Positions 20,905-31,854 of a stretch of 64,000 nucleotides of DNA are shown in pieces. The notes below the pieces were generated by a model, which ran no database searches, had not been told where the DNA came from, and saw nothing but the letters and a program-made list of their open reading frames with translations. Made by a program: the position numbers and the translations under genes. Position 1 is the first letter of the stretch. Each line of letters opens with the position of its first letter. This DNA comes from Achatina immaculata (lineage: Eukaryota; Mollusca; Gastropoda; Stylommatophora; Achatinidae), in assembly GCA_009760885.1 (NCBI GenBank), contig CM019693.1, forward strand, positions 47,374,751 through 47,438,750. The letters run 5' to 3'.

Positions 20905-22315
20905 TGACACCACTTCTCACTCTGATAGTAGTGTGTAAGACACCACATCCTTACTCTGATAGTAGTGTGTAAGACACCACATCCTTACTCTGATAGTAGT
21001 GTGTAAGACACCACATCCTTACTCTGATAGTAGTGTGTAAGACACCACATCCTTACTCTGATAGTAGTGTGTAAGACACCACATCCTTACTCTGATAGTA
21101 GTGTGTAAGACACCAGATCCTCACTCTGATAGTAGTGTGTAAGACATCAGATCCTCACTCTGATAGTAGTGTGTAAGACATCAGATCCTCACTCTGATAG
21201 TAGTGTGTAAGACATCAGATCCTCACTCTGATAGTAGTGTGTAAGACATCAGATCCTCACTCTGATAGTAGTGTGTAAGACATCAGATCCTCACTCTGAT
21301 AGTAGTGTGTAAGACATCAGATCCTCACTCTGATAGTAGTGTGTAAGACATCAGATCCTCACTCTGATAGTAGTGTGTAAGACATCAGATCCTCACTCTG
21401 ATAGTAGTGTGTAAGACATCAGATCCTCACTCTGATAGTAGTGTGTAAGACATCAGATCCTCACTCTGATAGTAGTGTGTAAGACATCAGATCCTCACTC
21501 TGATAGTAGTGTGTAAGACATCAGATCCTCACTCTGATAGTAGTGTGTAAGACATCAGATCCTCACTCTGATAGTAGTGTGTAAGACACTACATCCTTAC
21601 TCTGATAGTAGTGTGTAAGACAATACATCTTCACTCTGATATTAGTGTGTAAGACAATACATCTTCACTCTGATATTAGTGTGTAAGACAATACATCTTC
21701 ACTCTGATAGTAGTGTGTAAGACACTACATCTTCACTCTGATAGTAGTGTGTAAGACAATACATCCTTACTCTGATAGTAGTGTATAAGACAATACATCC
21801 TTACTCTGATAGTAGTGTGTAAGACAATACATCCTTACTCTGATAGTAGTGTATAAGACAATACATCCTTACTCTGATAGTAGTGTATAAGACAATACAT
21901 CCTTACTCTGATAGTAGTGTGTAAGACAATACATCCTTACTCTGATAGTAGTGTGTAAGACAATACATCCTTACTCTGATAGTAGTGTATAAGACACCAC
22001 ATCCTTACTCTGATAGTAGTGTGTAAGACAATACATCCTTACTCTGATAGTAGTGTATAAGACACCACATCCTTACTCTGATAGTAGTGTGTAAGACACT
22101 ACATCCTTACTCTGATAGTAGTGTATAAGACACCACATCCTTACTCTGATAGTAGTGTATAAGACACCACATCCTTACTCTGATAGTAGTGTGTAAGACA
22201 CTACATCCTTACTCTGATAGTAGTGTATAAGACACCACATCCTTACTCTGATAGTAATATATAAGACACCACATCCTTACTCTGATAGCAGCGTGTAAGA
22301 CACAACATCCTCACT
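20905..22315. repeat. 34-bp minisatellite, about 41 units
   Basis: Unit ACTCTGATAGTAGTGTGTAA then GACACCACATCCTT. Variant classes are in blocks: CACCACAT (left), CATCAGATCCTC (middle), CAATACAT, then CACCACAT and CACTACAT mixed (right). Confidence 0.96.
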
Positions 22316-22339
22316 AGAGTCCAGGATTTATAGACTTTA

Positions 22340-23300
22340 TTCTTGAAGTGTTTACCTTTTACTTTTATTTAACTGTCATTATTTCATATACTAGAAATGT
22401 TTACCATTTTACTGTTATTTAACCTTCATTATTTCTTATACTAGAAATGTTTACCATTTTACTGTTATTTAACCTTCTTTATTTCTTATACTAGAAATGT
22501 TTACCATTTTATTGTTATTTAACCTTCATTATTTCTTATACTAGAAATGTTTACCATTTTACTGTTATTTAACCTTCTTTATTTCTTATACTAGAAATGT
22601 TTACCATTTTATTGTTATTTAACCTTCTTTATTTCTTATACTAGAAATGTTTACCATTTTATTGTTATTTAACCTTCATTATTTCTTATACTAGAAATGT
22701 TTAACATGTTACTGTTATTTAACCTTCTTTATTTCTTATACTAGAAATGTTTACCATTTTACTGTTATTTAACCTTCATTATTTCTTATACTAGAAATGT
22801 TTAACATGTTACTGTTATTTAACCTTCTTTATTTCTTATACTAGAAATGTTTACCATTTTACTGTTATTTAACCTTCATTATTTCTTATACTAGAAATGT
22901 TTACCATTTTACTGTTATTTAACCTTCATTATTTCTTATACTAGAAATGTTTAACATGTTACTGTTATTTAACCTTCTTTATTTCTTATACTAGAAATGT
23001 TTAACATGTTACTGTTATTTAACCTTCATTATTTCTTATACTAGAAATGTTTACCATTTTACTGTTATTTAACCTTCTTTATTTCATATACAAGAAATAT
23101 TTACCACTTTACTGTTATTTAACATGTTACTGTTATTTAATCTTCATTATTTCATTTTCTAGAAATGTTTACCATGATACTGTTATTTAACCTTCATTAT
23201 TTCTTATATAGAAATGTTTACCATGTTATTGTTATTAGTTTATTATTTCATTTTCTAGAAAAGTTTACCAGGTTACTGTTATTTAACCTTCAGTATTTCA
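22340..23300. repeat. 50-bp AT-rich minisatellite, about 19 units
   Basis: Unit TTTACCATTTTACTGTTATT then TAACCTTCATTATTTCTTATACTAGAAATG. CATT/CTTT and ACCATTTT/AACATGTT variants occur. The right end decays into the next segmental duplication. Confidence 0.95.
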
Positions 23301-23344
23301 CATAATAGAAGAGAATACCTGACTGCTATCAAGAACACAGGAAT

Positions 23345-23830
23345 GTGACTGAACATTGTAGTGTACTCTACAGAAAAACAGGAATTAATAATGATCGAGC
23401 TTACGGTTCCGTACGAAACAAGAATAGAGGACCAGCATTTATTCAGATGTGAGAACTACAATGATCTAGTCAAGCAACTGAGGCAGGGGGCAGGAATCAG
23501 GGCAAAAGTGATAGCTGTAGAAGTGGGAGTGAGAGGATTCGTAGCAACATCAGCATATGACCTATGTAAGCAACTGGGCATAAAGGGACAAGCAAGAGCA
23601 AGGGCATTGAGAAGCCTTTCAGAAACAGCAGAAAAGGCCTCATGCTGGCTGTGGAGTATGCGAAACAAGCATTGAGAACAAATAATTTCGTTTGTCACAA
23701 CCAGTACCAGTCTTCCGTAGCTAAATTGCTAAGATGCACTTTGAAGTGCAGTGCCAATTCTGGGACAGAACAACTCACAAGAGCTCTGGGGGTCATGACC
23801 CAGAGGGGCCCACCCCCCCTTAGAGTGTCA
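23345..23830 (+). mobile_element. LINE endonuclease-domain fragment, copy 1
   Basis: One open frame with IVVYSTEKQELIMIELTVPY, then a charged helix, VIAVEVGVRGFVATSAYDL and KASCWLW at the end. This order (IELTVP strand, K/R-Y helix, VEVGVRG strand) is what I know from the C-terminal restriction-like endonuclease region of some non-LTR retrotransposons; the Glu of IELTVP would sit at the PD-(D/E)XK core. The PD part upstream is replaced by LN. The family is inferred, not proven. The RT part is absent. Confidence 0.6.
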
Positions 23831-23934
23831 GGAGTTTAATTGGAAGGGGGGGGTTACTTCCTCTGATGATCTGAAGGAGTTGTGCTGTTGTTCCGTTCTC
23901 TACAGTAGAGAGTTTCCTGCTCATGCTTCAGTAC

Positions 23935-24310
23935 AATCTGAGATAATTGTTTCTCTGCCACTGATGAGCAACATAATCCTGACAATCTGTGAGATAATTG
24001 TTTCTCTGCCACTGATGAGCAACATAATCCTGACAATCTGTGAGATAATTGTTTCCCTGCCACTGATGAGCAACATAATCCTGACAGTCTGTGAGATAAT
24101 TGTTTCCCTGCCACTGATGAGCAACATAATCCTGACAATCTGTGAGATAATTGTTTCTTTGCCACTGATGAGCAACATAATCCTGACAATGAGCAACATA
24201 ATCCTGACAATCTGTGAGATAATTGTTTCCCTGCCACTGATGAGCAACATAATCCTGACAATCTGTGAGATAATTGTTTCTCTGCCACTGATGAGCAACA
24301 TAATCCTGCA
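23935..24310. repeat. 51-bp minisatellite (unit 1 of duplication)
   Basis: About 7 units of CTGTGAGATAATTGTTTCTC then TGCCACTGATGAGCAACATAATCCTGACAAT. A multiple of 3, so all reading directions stay open. One unit is cut to 20 bp near 24185. The copy is at 25305-25680. Confidence 0.93.
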
Positions 24311-24490
24311 CTTCTCAGAGATGATGATGATGACTGGGTGACACGAGCCTACATTTCTCAGAGATGATGAATGACATGAACCTACATTTCTCAGAGGTGA
24401 TGATGACTGGGAATGGGTGACATGAACCTACATTTCTCAGAGATGATAATGACTGGGAATGGGTGACATGAAATGGCACTTTCCAGAGAT
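24311..24490. repeat. About 46-bp minisatellite
   Basis: Four irregular units around ACCTACATTTCTCAGAGATGATGA then ATGACTGGGAATGGGTGACATGA. Repeated at 25681-25860 and 26440-26650. Confidence 0.85.
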
Positions 24491-24710
24491 GATGTTGATG
24501 AGTGATATTTCTCATCTACTTTTGCTGATAGATGTCTGCCTCAACAGTTTATTATGATGTCTGCCTGATCATCTTATTATGACAGATGACACAGTGTAAT
24601 CTTGTTTATGATTTCATTTTCTAGAAAAGTTTACCAGGTTACTGTTATTTAACCTTCAGTATTTCACATAATAGAAGAGAATACCTGACTGCTATCAAGA
24701 ACACAGGAAT

Positions 24711-25200
24711 GTGACTGAACATTGTAGTGTACTCTACAGAAAAACAGGAATTAATAATGATCGAGCTTACGGTTCCGTACGAAACAAGAATAGAGGACCA
24801 GCATTTATTAAAATGTGAGAAGTACAATGATCTGGTCAAGCAACTGAGGCAGGGGGCAGGAATCAGGGCAAAAGTGATAGCTGTAGAAGTGGGAGCAAGA
24901 GAATTCGTAGCAACGTCAGCATATGACCTATGTAAGCAACTGGGCATAAAGGGACAAGCAAGAGCAAGGGCACTGAGAAGCCTTTCAGAAACAGCAGAAA
25001 AGGCTTCATGCTGGCTGTGGAGTATGCGAAACAAGCATTGAGAACAAATAATTTCGTTTGTCACAACCAGTACCAGTCTTCCGTAGCTAAATTGCTGAGA
25101 TGCACTTTGAAGTACAGTGCCAATTCTGGGACAGAACAACTCACAAGAGCTCTGGGGGTCATGACCCAGAGGGGCCCACCCCCCTTAGAGTGTCAGGAGT
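24711..25200 (+). mobile_element. LINE endonuclease-domain fragment, copy 2
   Basis: Duplicate of the fragment at 23345 with the same frame and IELTVPY and VEVGAREF blocks. It carries a few amino-acid changes (RCENYND to KCEKYND, VRGFV to AREFV). No stop until the same terminal codon. Confidence 0.6.
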
Positions 25201-25304
25201 TTAATTGGAGGGGGAGGGGGGGGTTACTTCCTCTGATGATCTGAAGGAGTTGTGTTGTTGTTCCGTTCTCTACAGTAGAGAGTTTCCTGCTCATGCTTCA
25301 GCAC

Positions 25305-25680
25305 AATCTGAGATAATTGTTTCTCTGCCACTGATGAGCAACATAATCCTGACAATCTGTGAGATAACTGTTTCTCTGCCACTGATGAGCAACATAATCC
25401 TGACAATCTGTGAGATAATTGTTTCCCTGCCACTGATGAGCAACATAATCCTGACAATCTGTGAGATAATTGTTTCCCTGCCACTGATGAGCAACATAAT
25501 CCTGACAATCTGTGAGATAATTGTTTCTTTGCCACTGATGAGCAACATAATCCTGACAATGAGCAACATAATCCTGACAATCTGTGAGATAATTGTTTCC
25601 CTGCCACTGATGAGCAACATAATCCTGACAATCTGTGAGATAATTGTTTCTCTGCCACTGATGAGCAACATAATCCTGCA
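25305..25680. repeat. 51-bp minisatellite (unit 2 of duplication)
   Basis: Same array as 23935-24310, copied with the segmental duplication, including the truncated unit. Confidence 0.93.
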
Positions 25681-25974
25681 CTTCTCAGAGATGATGATGA
25701 TGACTGGGTGACACGAGCCTACATTTCTCAGAGATGATGAATGACATGAACCTACATTTCTCAGAGGTGATGATGACTGGGAATGGGTGACATGAACCTA
25801 CATTTCTCAGAGATGATAATGACTGGGAATGGGTGACATGAAATGGCACTTTCCAGAGATGATGTTGATGAGTGATATTTCTCATCTACTTTTGCTGATA
25901 GATGTCTGCCTCAACAGTTTATTATGATGTCTGCCTGATCATCTTATTATGACAGATGACACAGTGTAATCTTG

Positions 25975-26105
25975 TTTATGATCATGATGACACAGTGTAA
26001 TCTTGTTTATGATCATGATGACACATTGTAACCTTGTTTATGATCATGATGACACATTGTAATCTTGTTTATGATCATGATGACACAATGTTGTTTATGA
26101 TCATG
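25975..26105. repeat. 31-bp minisatellite abutting SART3 exon D
   Basis: Four units of TGATGACACAGTGTAATCTT then GTTTATGATCA, the last one ending in the exon acceptor ATGATCATGGCAG. Repeated at 26755-26897 before the second exon copy. Confidence 0.9.
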
Positions 26106-26109
26106 GCAG

Positions 26110-26220
26110 AATGCAGTGCTGCAAGCTCTGAAGCTGGACAGAGAATTTATTGATGGTCGCCCGGTGTTTGTGTCTCGATGTGAGGATCGAAGCATCACCA
26201 AAGCCACACACCAGTTCAAG
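26110..26220 (+). CDS. SART3: SART3 exon D, copy 1: end of RRM1
   Basis: 37 codons: NAVLQALKLDREFIDGRPVF then VSRCEDRSITKATHQFK. It closes RRM1 (helix 2 and beta-4, compare SALQALEMDRKSVEGRPMFV in vertebrates) and starts the inter-RRM linker. Acceptor GATCATGGCAG, donor GTATCT. Phase 0 at both ends, so including both copies would keep the frame but insert a second half-RRM. Confidence 0.94.
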
Positions 26221-26285
26221 GTATCTTTCTGTTTTCATGTCTTCTTCTTTCATCTTATCCCACCCTTACTGTGTTTGATAATACT

Positions 26286-26357
26286 CTTGTCTTATGAGGC
26301 TCGTGAGCAAAAGTTTTTAAAAATCAGAATTCATAGATTGAGAAAATATAAATGTAT
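26286..26357. mobile_element. Orphan mariner left terminal repeat
   Basis: First 70 or so bases of the mariner at 27087 (TGAGGCTCGTGAGCAAAAG and following), present alone because the segmental duplication cut through the element. Confidence 0.85.
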
Positions 26358-26901
26358 CCCTGCCACTGATGAGCAACATAATCCTGACAATCTGTGAGAT
26401 AATTGTTTCTCTGCCACTGATGAGCAACATAATCCTGCACTTCTCAGAGATGATGATGATGACTGGGTGACACGAGCCTACATTTCTCAGAGATGATGAA
26501 TGACATGAACCTACATTTCTCAGAGATGATGAATAACATGAACCTACATTTCTCAGAGGTGATGATGACTGGGAATGGGTGACATGAACCTACATTTCTC
26601 AGAGATGATAATGACTGGGAATGGGTGACATGAAATGGCACTTTCCAGAGATGATGTTGATGAGTGATATTTCTCATCTACTTTTGCTGATAGATGTCTG
26701 CCTCAACAGTTTATTATGATGTCTGCCTGATCATCTTATTATGACAGATGACACAGTGTAATCTTGTTTATGATCATGATGACACAGTGTAATCTTGTTT
26801 ATGATCATGATGACACATTGTAACCTTGTTTATGATCATGATGACACATTGTAATCTTGTTTATGATCATGATGACACAATGTTGTTTATGATCATGGCA
26901 G

Positions 26902-27012
26902 AATGCAGTGCTGCAAGCTCTGAAGCTGGACAGAGAATTTATTGATGGTCGCCCGGTGTTTGTGTCTCGATGTGAGGATCGAAGCATCACCAAAGCCACA
27001 CACCAGTTCAAG
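26902..27012 (+). CDS. SART3: SART3 exon D, copy 2
   Basis: Same 111 bases as copy 1 with the same acceptor and GTATCT donor, 792 bases downstream. Intact. It may be used instead of copy 1 or skipped. Joint inclusion would be in frame but would break the RRM1 fold order. Confidence 0.86.
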
Positions 27013-27086
27013 GTATCTTTCTGTTTTCATGTCTTCTTCTTTCATCTTATCCCACCCTTACTGTGTTTGATAATACTCTTGTCTTA

Positions 27087-28051
27087 TGAGGCTCGTGAGC
27101 AAAAGTTTTTAAAAATCAGAATTCATAGATTGAGAAAATATAAATGTATCGCCTGAACCTGCATCCTTTGCACTTCATGTAGAGGTCACATGACATCACA
27201 ATCATGTGTCACATGACCACACGGAGCAGAAACAAAATGGCGAGTGTTGAAGTTTCATTTCATCAGCATGCTTTTATTGAGTTCCACATTAGAGAGGAAA
27301 TCCTCGCTGCTGAAATTCACCAAAGACTTCAACTTGCTTATGGAGATGTGTGTATGGGTGCTAGCAGTGTTAAGAGGTGGGTGAAACATTTCTAAGATGG
27401 AAACACGAGCATCCAGGATATGCCTCGCAGCGGTCGCTATCGAACTGCCTCCACTGAACGCAACATGGAAAGGGTTGATGACATCATTAAACAAGACAGA
27501 CGTGTCACATTATCTGAAATAGGTGTAAATCTTGGAATAGGACACAACGCAGTACAGGAAATGATTGAGACCCTGGGCTGTAGAAAAGTTTGTGCCCTCT
27601 GGGTCCTACGTTTGTTGACTGAAGATCTGTGAGCAGAGTTTTTCTCACAACTTTGTGGACAACTGAGGAAGTTCAGACAATAGGTTGGTAAATTCTTCCA
27701 CACCCTGCCTATAGTCACGACCTGGCACTCAGTGATTACCATCTTTTCAGTTTTGTGAAAAAAACAAGTGTGAGGCCATCACTATGACACAGGAGAGAAT
27801 GTCCAGAAAGCAATGCATCTGTGCCTTTGGTCAGCTGGAACGGAATTCTGCCAGGAGAGCATTTTCAAACTTGTGGAGCGATGGGAAAAATGTGCGCAGA
27901 GAAATGGAGATTATGTTGAAAAGTGAAGGAAAGGACACAGATTAAGGTTGAAAAGTGAAGAAAAGGATGCAGTTAAGGTGATACATTTATACTTCTCTAT
28001 AAATTCTGATTTTTAAAAACTTTTTGCTGACAACTTTTGGTATGACCCTCG
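27087..28051 (+). mobile_element. Decayed mariner-family transposon
   Basis: Bounded by TA on both sides (27085-27086 and 28052-28053). The left end is inverted relative to the right: GTTTTTAAAAATCAGAATT and ATAAATGTATC are shared, and the right outer end reads CGAGGGTCATACCAAAAG in the inverted sense, a mariner-type terminus. The left end has lost about 17 bases. Between them lies a broken transposase. Confidence 0.9.
27240..27926 (+). pseudogene. mariner transposase, internally deleted
   Basis: The N-terminal helix-turn-helix (Met near 27237; HAFIEFHIREEILAAEIHQR, SSVKRWVKHF) is followed by a stop at 27394. The second DNA-binding part (DMPRSGRYRTAST, SEIGVNLGIGHNAVQEMIE, LGCRKVCALWVLRLLTEDL) ends at 27632. 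C-terminal pieces (HSVITIFSVL, KLVERWEKCAQRNGDYVEK) follow after a gap. The central catalytic D and D/E blocks are missing, so it cannot transpose itself. DNA transposon enzyme of the Tc1/mariner superfamily. Confidence 0.88.
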
Positions 28052-28077
28052 TAGTTTCATAGCTTAACATGTGTTTA

Positions 28078-28412
28078 ACATGACAACATTAGATTACACA
28101 CAAACATGCGGGTAATATCTTCAGCTTCAAGCACCGGTTACACACAAACATGCAGGTAATACCTTCAGCTTCAAGCACCGGTTACACACAAACATGTGGG
28201 TAATATCTTCAGCTTCAAGCACCGGTTACACACAAACATGCGGGTAATATCTTCAGCTTCAAGCACCGGTTACACACAAACATGCGGGTAATATCTTCAG
28301 CTTCAAGCACCGGTTACACACAAACATGCGGGTAATATCTTCAGCTTCAAGCACCGGTTACACACAAACATGCGGGTAATATCTTCAGCTTCAAGCACTG
28401 GTTACACACCAA
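28078..28412. repeat. 44-bp minisatellite
   Basis: Seven to eight units of ATCTTCAGCTTCAAGCACCG then GTTACACACAAACATGCGGGTAAT, very uniform. Confidence 0.95.
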
Positions 28413-28584
28413 CAGTGCACAGAGGTGGGGGGGGGGGGAAGAGCTTTTCTTCCCTCTCGCTCTCCACTCCTTGAGAGCATCTAAAGTTTGAAAGGTTGAA
28501 ATACTTGCTGGGAGTTGGGGTCACTTCTTTGATCATCTGAAGAACTGTGTTGTTGCATCACTTTCCTTCTTATTATGTCCTTTC

Positions 28585-29135
28585 ATCCGTGGTAAACATT
28601 AGATTTGCTGTGTCCTTTCTGTTATGGTAAACATTAGATTTGCTGTCCTTTCTGTTGTGGTAAACAGATTTCCTGCGTCCTTTCAGTTGTAGTAAACATT
28701 AGATTTGCTGTGTCCTTTCAGTTGTAGTAAACATTAGATTTGCTGTGTCCTTTCAGTTGTAGTAAACATTAGATTTGCTGTGTCCTTTCAGTTGTAGTAA
28801 ACATTAGATTTGCTGTGTCCTTTCAGTTGTAGTAAACATTAAATTTGCTGTGTCCTTTCAGTTGTAGTAAACATTAGATTTGCTGTGTCCTTTCAGTTGT
28901 AGTAAACATTAAATTTGCTGTGTCCTTTCAGTTGTAGTAAACATTAGATTTCCTGTGTCTTTTCAGTTGTAGTAAACATTAGATTTGTTGCATCCTTTCA
29001 TTTGTAGTAAACTTTAGATTCCTGTGTCTTTTCAGTCAAGGTAAACATTAGATTTGTTGTGTCCTTTCATTTGTGGTAAACACTAGATTTGATGTGCTCT
29101 TTCAGTTATGGTAAACATTAAAATTCCTGTGTCCT
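28585..29135. repeat. 35-bp minisatellite
   Basis: About 15 units of TGTGTCCTTTCAGTTGTAGT then AAACATTAGATTTGC. Each unit contains TTTCAG, an acceptor-like string. Confidence 0.94.
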
Positions 29136-29551
29136 TTAAATCTTAGCTAAATAGGAAACCTGTATCAATGTGACTAAGCTATTTCTACTGGAAGATTTGC
29201 AAGAAACATAAAGTGAAGGTGTATTCTCAAGAAACACAAGACAAAAGGAAGACTTCCAAAATAACACTACACTTTAGCTACATTACAAATACATTTCAAA
29301 TAAACATTTATATTAACCACGGAAATATTTCCAAGAAATTTAGAATTTATTGCAGAAAGATTTCCAAGAAATATTATATGTATCATATATTTAATTTTAA
29401 TAGTAATGGCAGAGATGAGTGAGGTTTCTGAAAGCAAACTATGTTCCAGTCATAAAGGTAGATGAGTTCACAAGTTAATTAGTTTGTTGAATGGTTGAGT
29501 TATGTGAGTTTGTTGACTGGTTGAGTTACATGAGTTTGTTGATTGTTTCAG
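29136..29551. other. Intron sequence before SART3 exon E
   Basis: AT-rich single-copy sequence; a 69-codon open frame at 29213 has no recognisable similarity. Two to three copies of GAGTTTGTTGANTGGTTGAG lie just before the acceptor. Confidence 0.5.
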
Positions 29552-29641
29552 TATGCAACCAGAATGGAGAAGAACAAGCTCTTTATCAAAGGTCTACCTT
29601 TCTCATTGACTGGGCAAGATTTAGAGTCCATTTTCAAAGAG
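29552..29641 (+). CDS. SART3: SART3 exon E: start of RRM2
   Basis: 30 codons: YATRMEKNKLFIKGLPFSLT then GQDLESIFKE. Gives RRM2 beta-1 (KLFIKGLPF, compare KLFISGLPF in vertebrate SART3) and helix 1. Acceptor GATTGTTTCAG, donor GTTTGT (weak at +3 to +6). Phase 0 at both ends. The intron that follows is about 12.6 kb and almost entirely repetitive. Confidence 0.95.
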
Positions 29642-29699
29642 GTTTGTGCTGCGCTTCTAGGGCGGCTTGATAGCTTGGTCATGTAGCTGATGTCTTATG

Positions 29700-30090
29700 T
29701 TTCTGACATCTGTCATTTGTTTTATAGTCTGACATTACAGTGTTTTACCTGATTTATGATTTTATAATTGAAATTACACTGTTTTACCTTATAAATTTTA
29801 TAGACTGACATTACAGTATTTTACCTGATATATGATTTTATTGTCTGACATTACAGCCATTTACCTGATTTATGATTTTATAGATTGAATTTACAGTGTT
29901 TTACCTGATACATGATTTTATAGACTGACATTACAGTATTTTACCTGATATATGATTTTATAGACTGACATTACAGTATTTTACCTGATGTATGATTTTA
30001 TAGTCTGATATTACAGTCACTTACCTGATGTATGATTTTATAGTCTGACATTACAGTCATTTACCTGATGTATGATTTTATATTCTGACA
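29700..30090. repeat. 39-40-bp minisatellite, left block
   Basis: About ten units of TGATTTATGATTTTATAGTC then TGACATTACAGTGTTTTACC. The same family continues at 34917-35150. Confidence 0.92.
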
Positions 30091-30334
30091 TTATGGTCAT
30101 ATCACTGAATAACAAAGAAACAGTTTTTAAAATAACTCCTTTATAAAGTGTGTCATTTCCCATGGAAAATATGATGAGAAAAAAGAATATGATTAGAAAT
30201 GTGTTATTATCTCTAGCTTTTGATATATGTAATATTCCGGTTTTGTACAAGAACCAAATACTTACTTCAGTAATTCTTGAGGGAGGATTAAATATAATGC
30301 AGCTTTCTTGTTTGTTTTCTTTTCCTCTTGTATT
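30091..30334. other. Unassigned intron sequence
   Basis: No repeat or gene recognised between the two arrays. Confidence 0.4.
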
Positions 30335-31372
30335 CCACTCCTGGGGCATTTCTTGTGACATTCCAACAGTAGTCAGCAAGCATAGATGTGTTCAACTTCT
30401 GGGGCATCTCTTGTGACATTCAAACAGTAGTCAGCAAGCATAGATGTGTTCAACTTCTGGGGCATCTCTTGTGACATTCAAACAGTAGTCAGCAAGCATA
30501 GATGGGTTCAAATTCTGGGGCATCTCTTGTGACATTCCAACAGTAGTCAGCAAGCATAGATGTGTTCAACTTCTGGGGCATCTCTTGTGACATTCAAACA
30601 GTAGTCAGCAAGCATAGATGGGTTCAAATTCTGGGGCATCTCTTGTGACATTCAAACAGTAGTCAGCAAGCATAGATGGGTTCAAATTCTGGGGCATCTC
30701 TTGTGACATTCAAACAGTAGTCAGCAAGCATAGATGTGTTCAACTTCTGGGGCATCTCTTGTGACATTCAAACAGTAGTCAGCAAGCATAGATGGGTTCA
30801 AATTCTGGGGCATCTCTTGTGACATTCCAACAGTAGTCAGCAAGCATAGATGTGTTCAACTTCTGGGGCATTTCTTGTGACATTCCAACAGTAGTCAGCA
30901 AGCATAGATGTGTTCAACTTCTGGGGCATTTCTTGTGACATTCCAACAGTAGTCAGCAAGCATAGATGTGTTCCTCTTCTGGAGCATCTCTTGTGACATT
31001 CAAACAGTAGTCAGCAAGCATAGATGTGTTCCTCTTCTGGAGCATCTCTTGTGACATTCAAACAGTAGTCAGCAAGCATAGATGTGTTCCTCTTCTGGAG
31101 CATTTCTTGTGACATTCCAACAGTAGTCAGCAAGCATGAATGTGTTCATCTTCTGGGGTATTTCTTGTGACATTCCAACAGTAGTCAGCAAGCATAGATG
31201 TGTTCAACTTCTGGGGCATTTCTTGTGACATTCCAACAGTAGTCAGCAAGCATAGATGTGTTCAACTTCTGGGGCATCTCTTGTGACATTCCAACAGTAG
31301 TCAGCAAGCATAGATGTGTTCAACTTCTGGGGCATTTCTTGTGACATTCCAACAGTAGTCAGCAAGCATGAA
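30335..31372. repeat. 58-bp minisatellite derived from a transposon-like coding end
   Basis: About 18 units of ACTTCTGGGGCATCTCTTGT then GACATTCAAACAGTAGTCAGCAAGCATAGATGTGTTCA. On the - strand each unit spells LADYCxNVTRxAPEVEHIYAC, which is the tail of the broken open frame that begins directly at the array's right edge (31373). The period is not a multiple of 3, so the frame changes from unit to unit. Confidence 0.93.
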
Positions 31373-31854
31373 TATGTTCCACTTCCCCTGGTACCTTCTT
31401 TCCATTAATGAAATGTCTTGGTGGAGACGTTCCCCATGTTCATCACTTACTGCACCCGACAGTTTAGCGAAATAAGTCAAGTTGAGGATCCAGAAAGTTG
31501 TTTTTGAGTGACGTGTTGCAGCCAAATTATTAGTATGTTGTCGTATTAACTGCCACAACATAGTTTTCAGATCTTCGATTTCCCAGGAAGTTGTGAACAA
31601 CAGATGTGAAGGCTTCCCAAACTGCTTTCTCATGTCCTCGAAGAACTAAATTAAAGGTTTTGTCTTTGAGCAGTTCCCAAATCTGTGGGCCAAAAAAGAT
31701 TCCTTCTTTGATTTTAGCATCCGTCAGCTGCCGAGATTTTGTCCTCAAGTGCTTGATGGCCTTCCCGACTGATCTTCTCAACACATTTCTTCATTAGCCC
31801 CAACTTAACATGCAGAAGGGGCAAGATGATTTTCTTAGGTCATCTAGAGCAGTT

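Larger units (their letters stand above)
23245..25980. repeat. Segmental tandem duplication (two units, offset about 1366 bp)
   Basis: Unit 1 is about 23245-24611, unit 2 about 24612-25980. Both hold a retroelement endonuclease fragment, the 51-bp minisatellite and a 46-bp minisatellite. Differences are scattered single bases (for example TTCAGATGTGAGAAC versus TTAAAATGTGAGAAG). Confidence 0.93.
25599..27149. repeat. Segmental tandem duplication carrying a SART3 exon and the end of mariner
   Basis: Unit 1 25599-26357, unit 2 26358-27149. The offset is 759 in the left part and 792 after one extra 33-bp repeat in unit 2. Unit 1 stops inside the mariner terminal repeat (..AAATGTATC joined to CCTGCCACTGATGAG), while unit 2 runs on into the rest of mariner. 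So mariner was present before the duplication. Confidence 0.93.

Noticed and set aside
20905..22315. Regular repeats that might be taken for a CRISPR array
   Set aside because: Units are contiguous without unique spacers, and the genome is eukaryotic.
23854..25711. Overlapping 126-168-codon frames on both strands
   Set aside because: 51-bp minisatellite, divisible by three; all directions open, so no coding evidence.
27204..27632. mariner frames as a domesticated DNA-binding gene
   Set aside because: Stops and an internal deletion remove the catalytic centre, and the terminal repeats are still present; no sign of exon structure.
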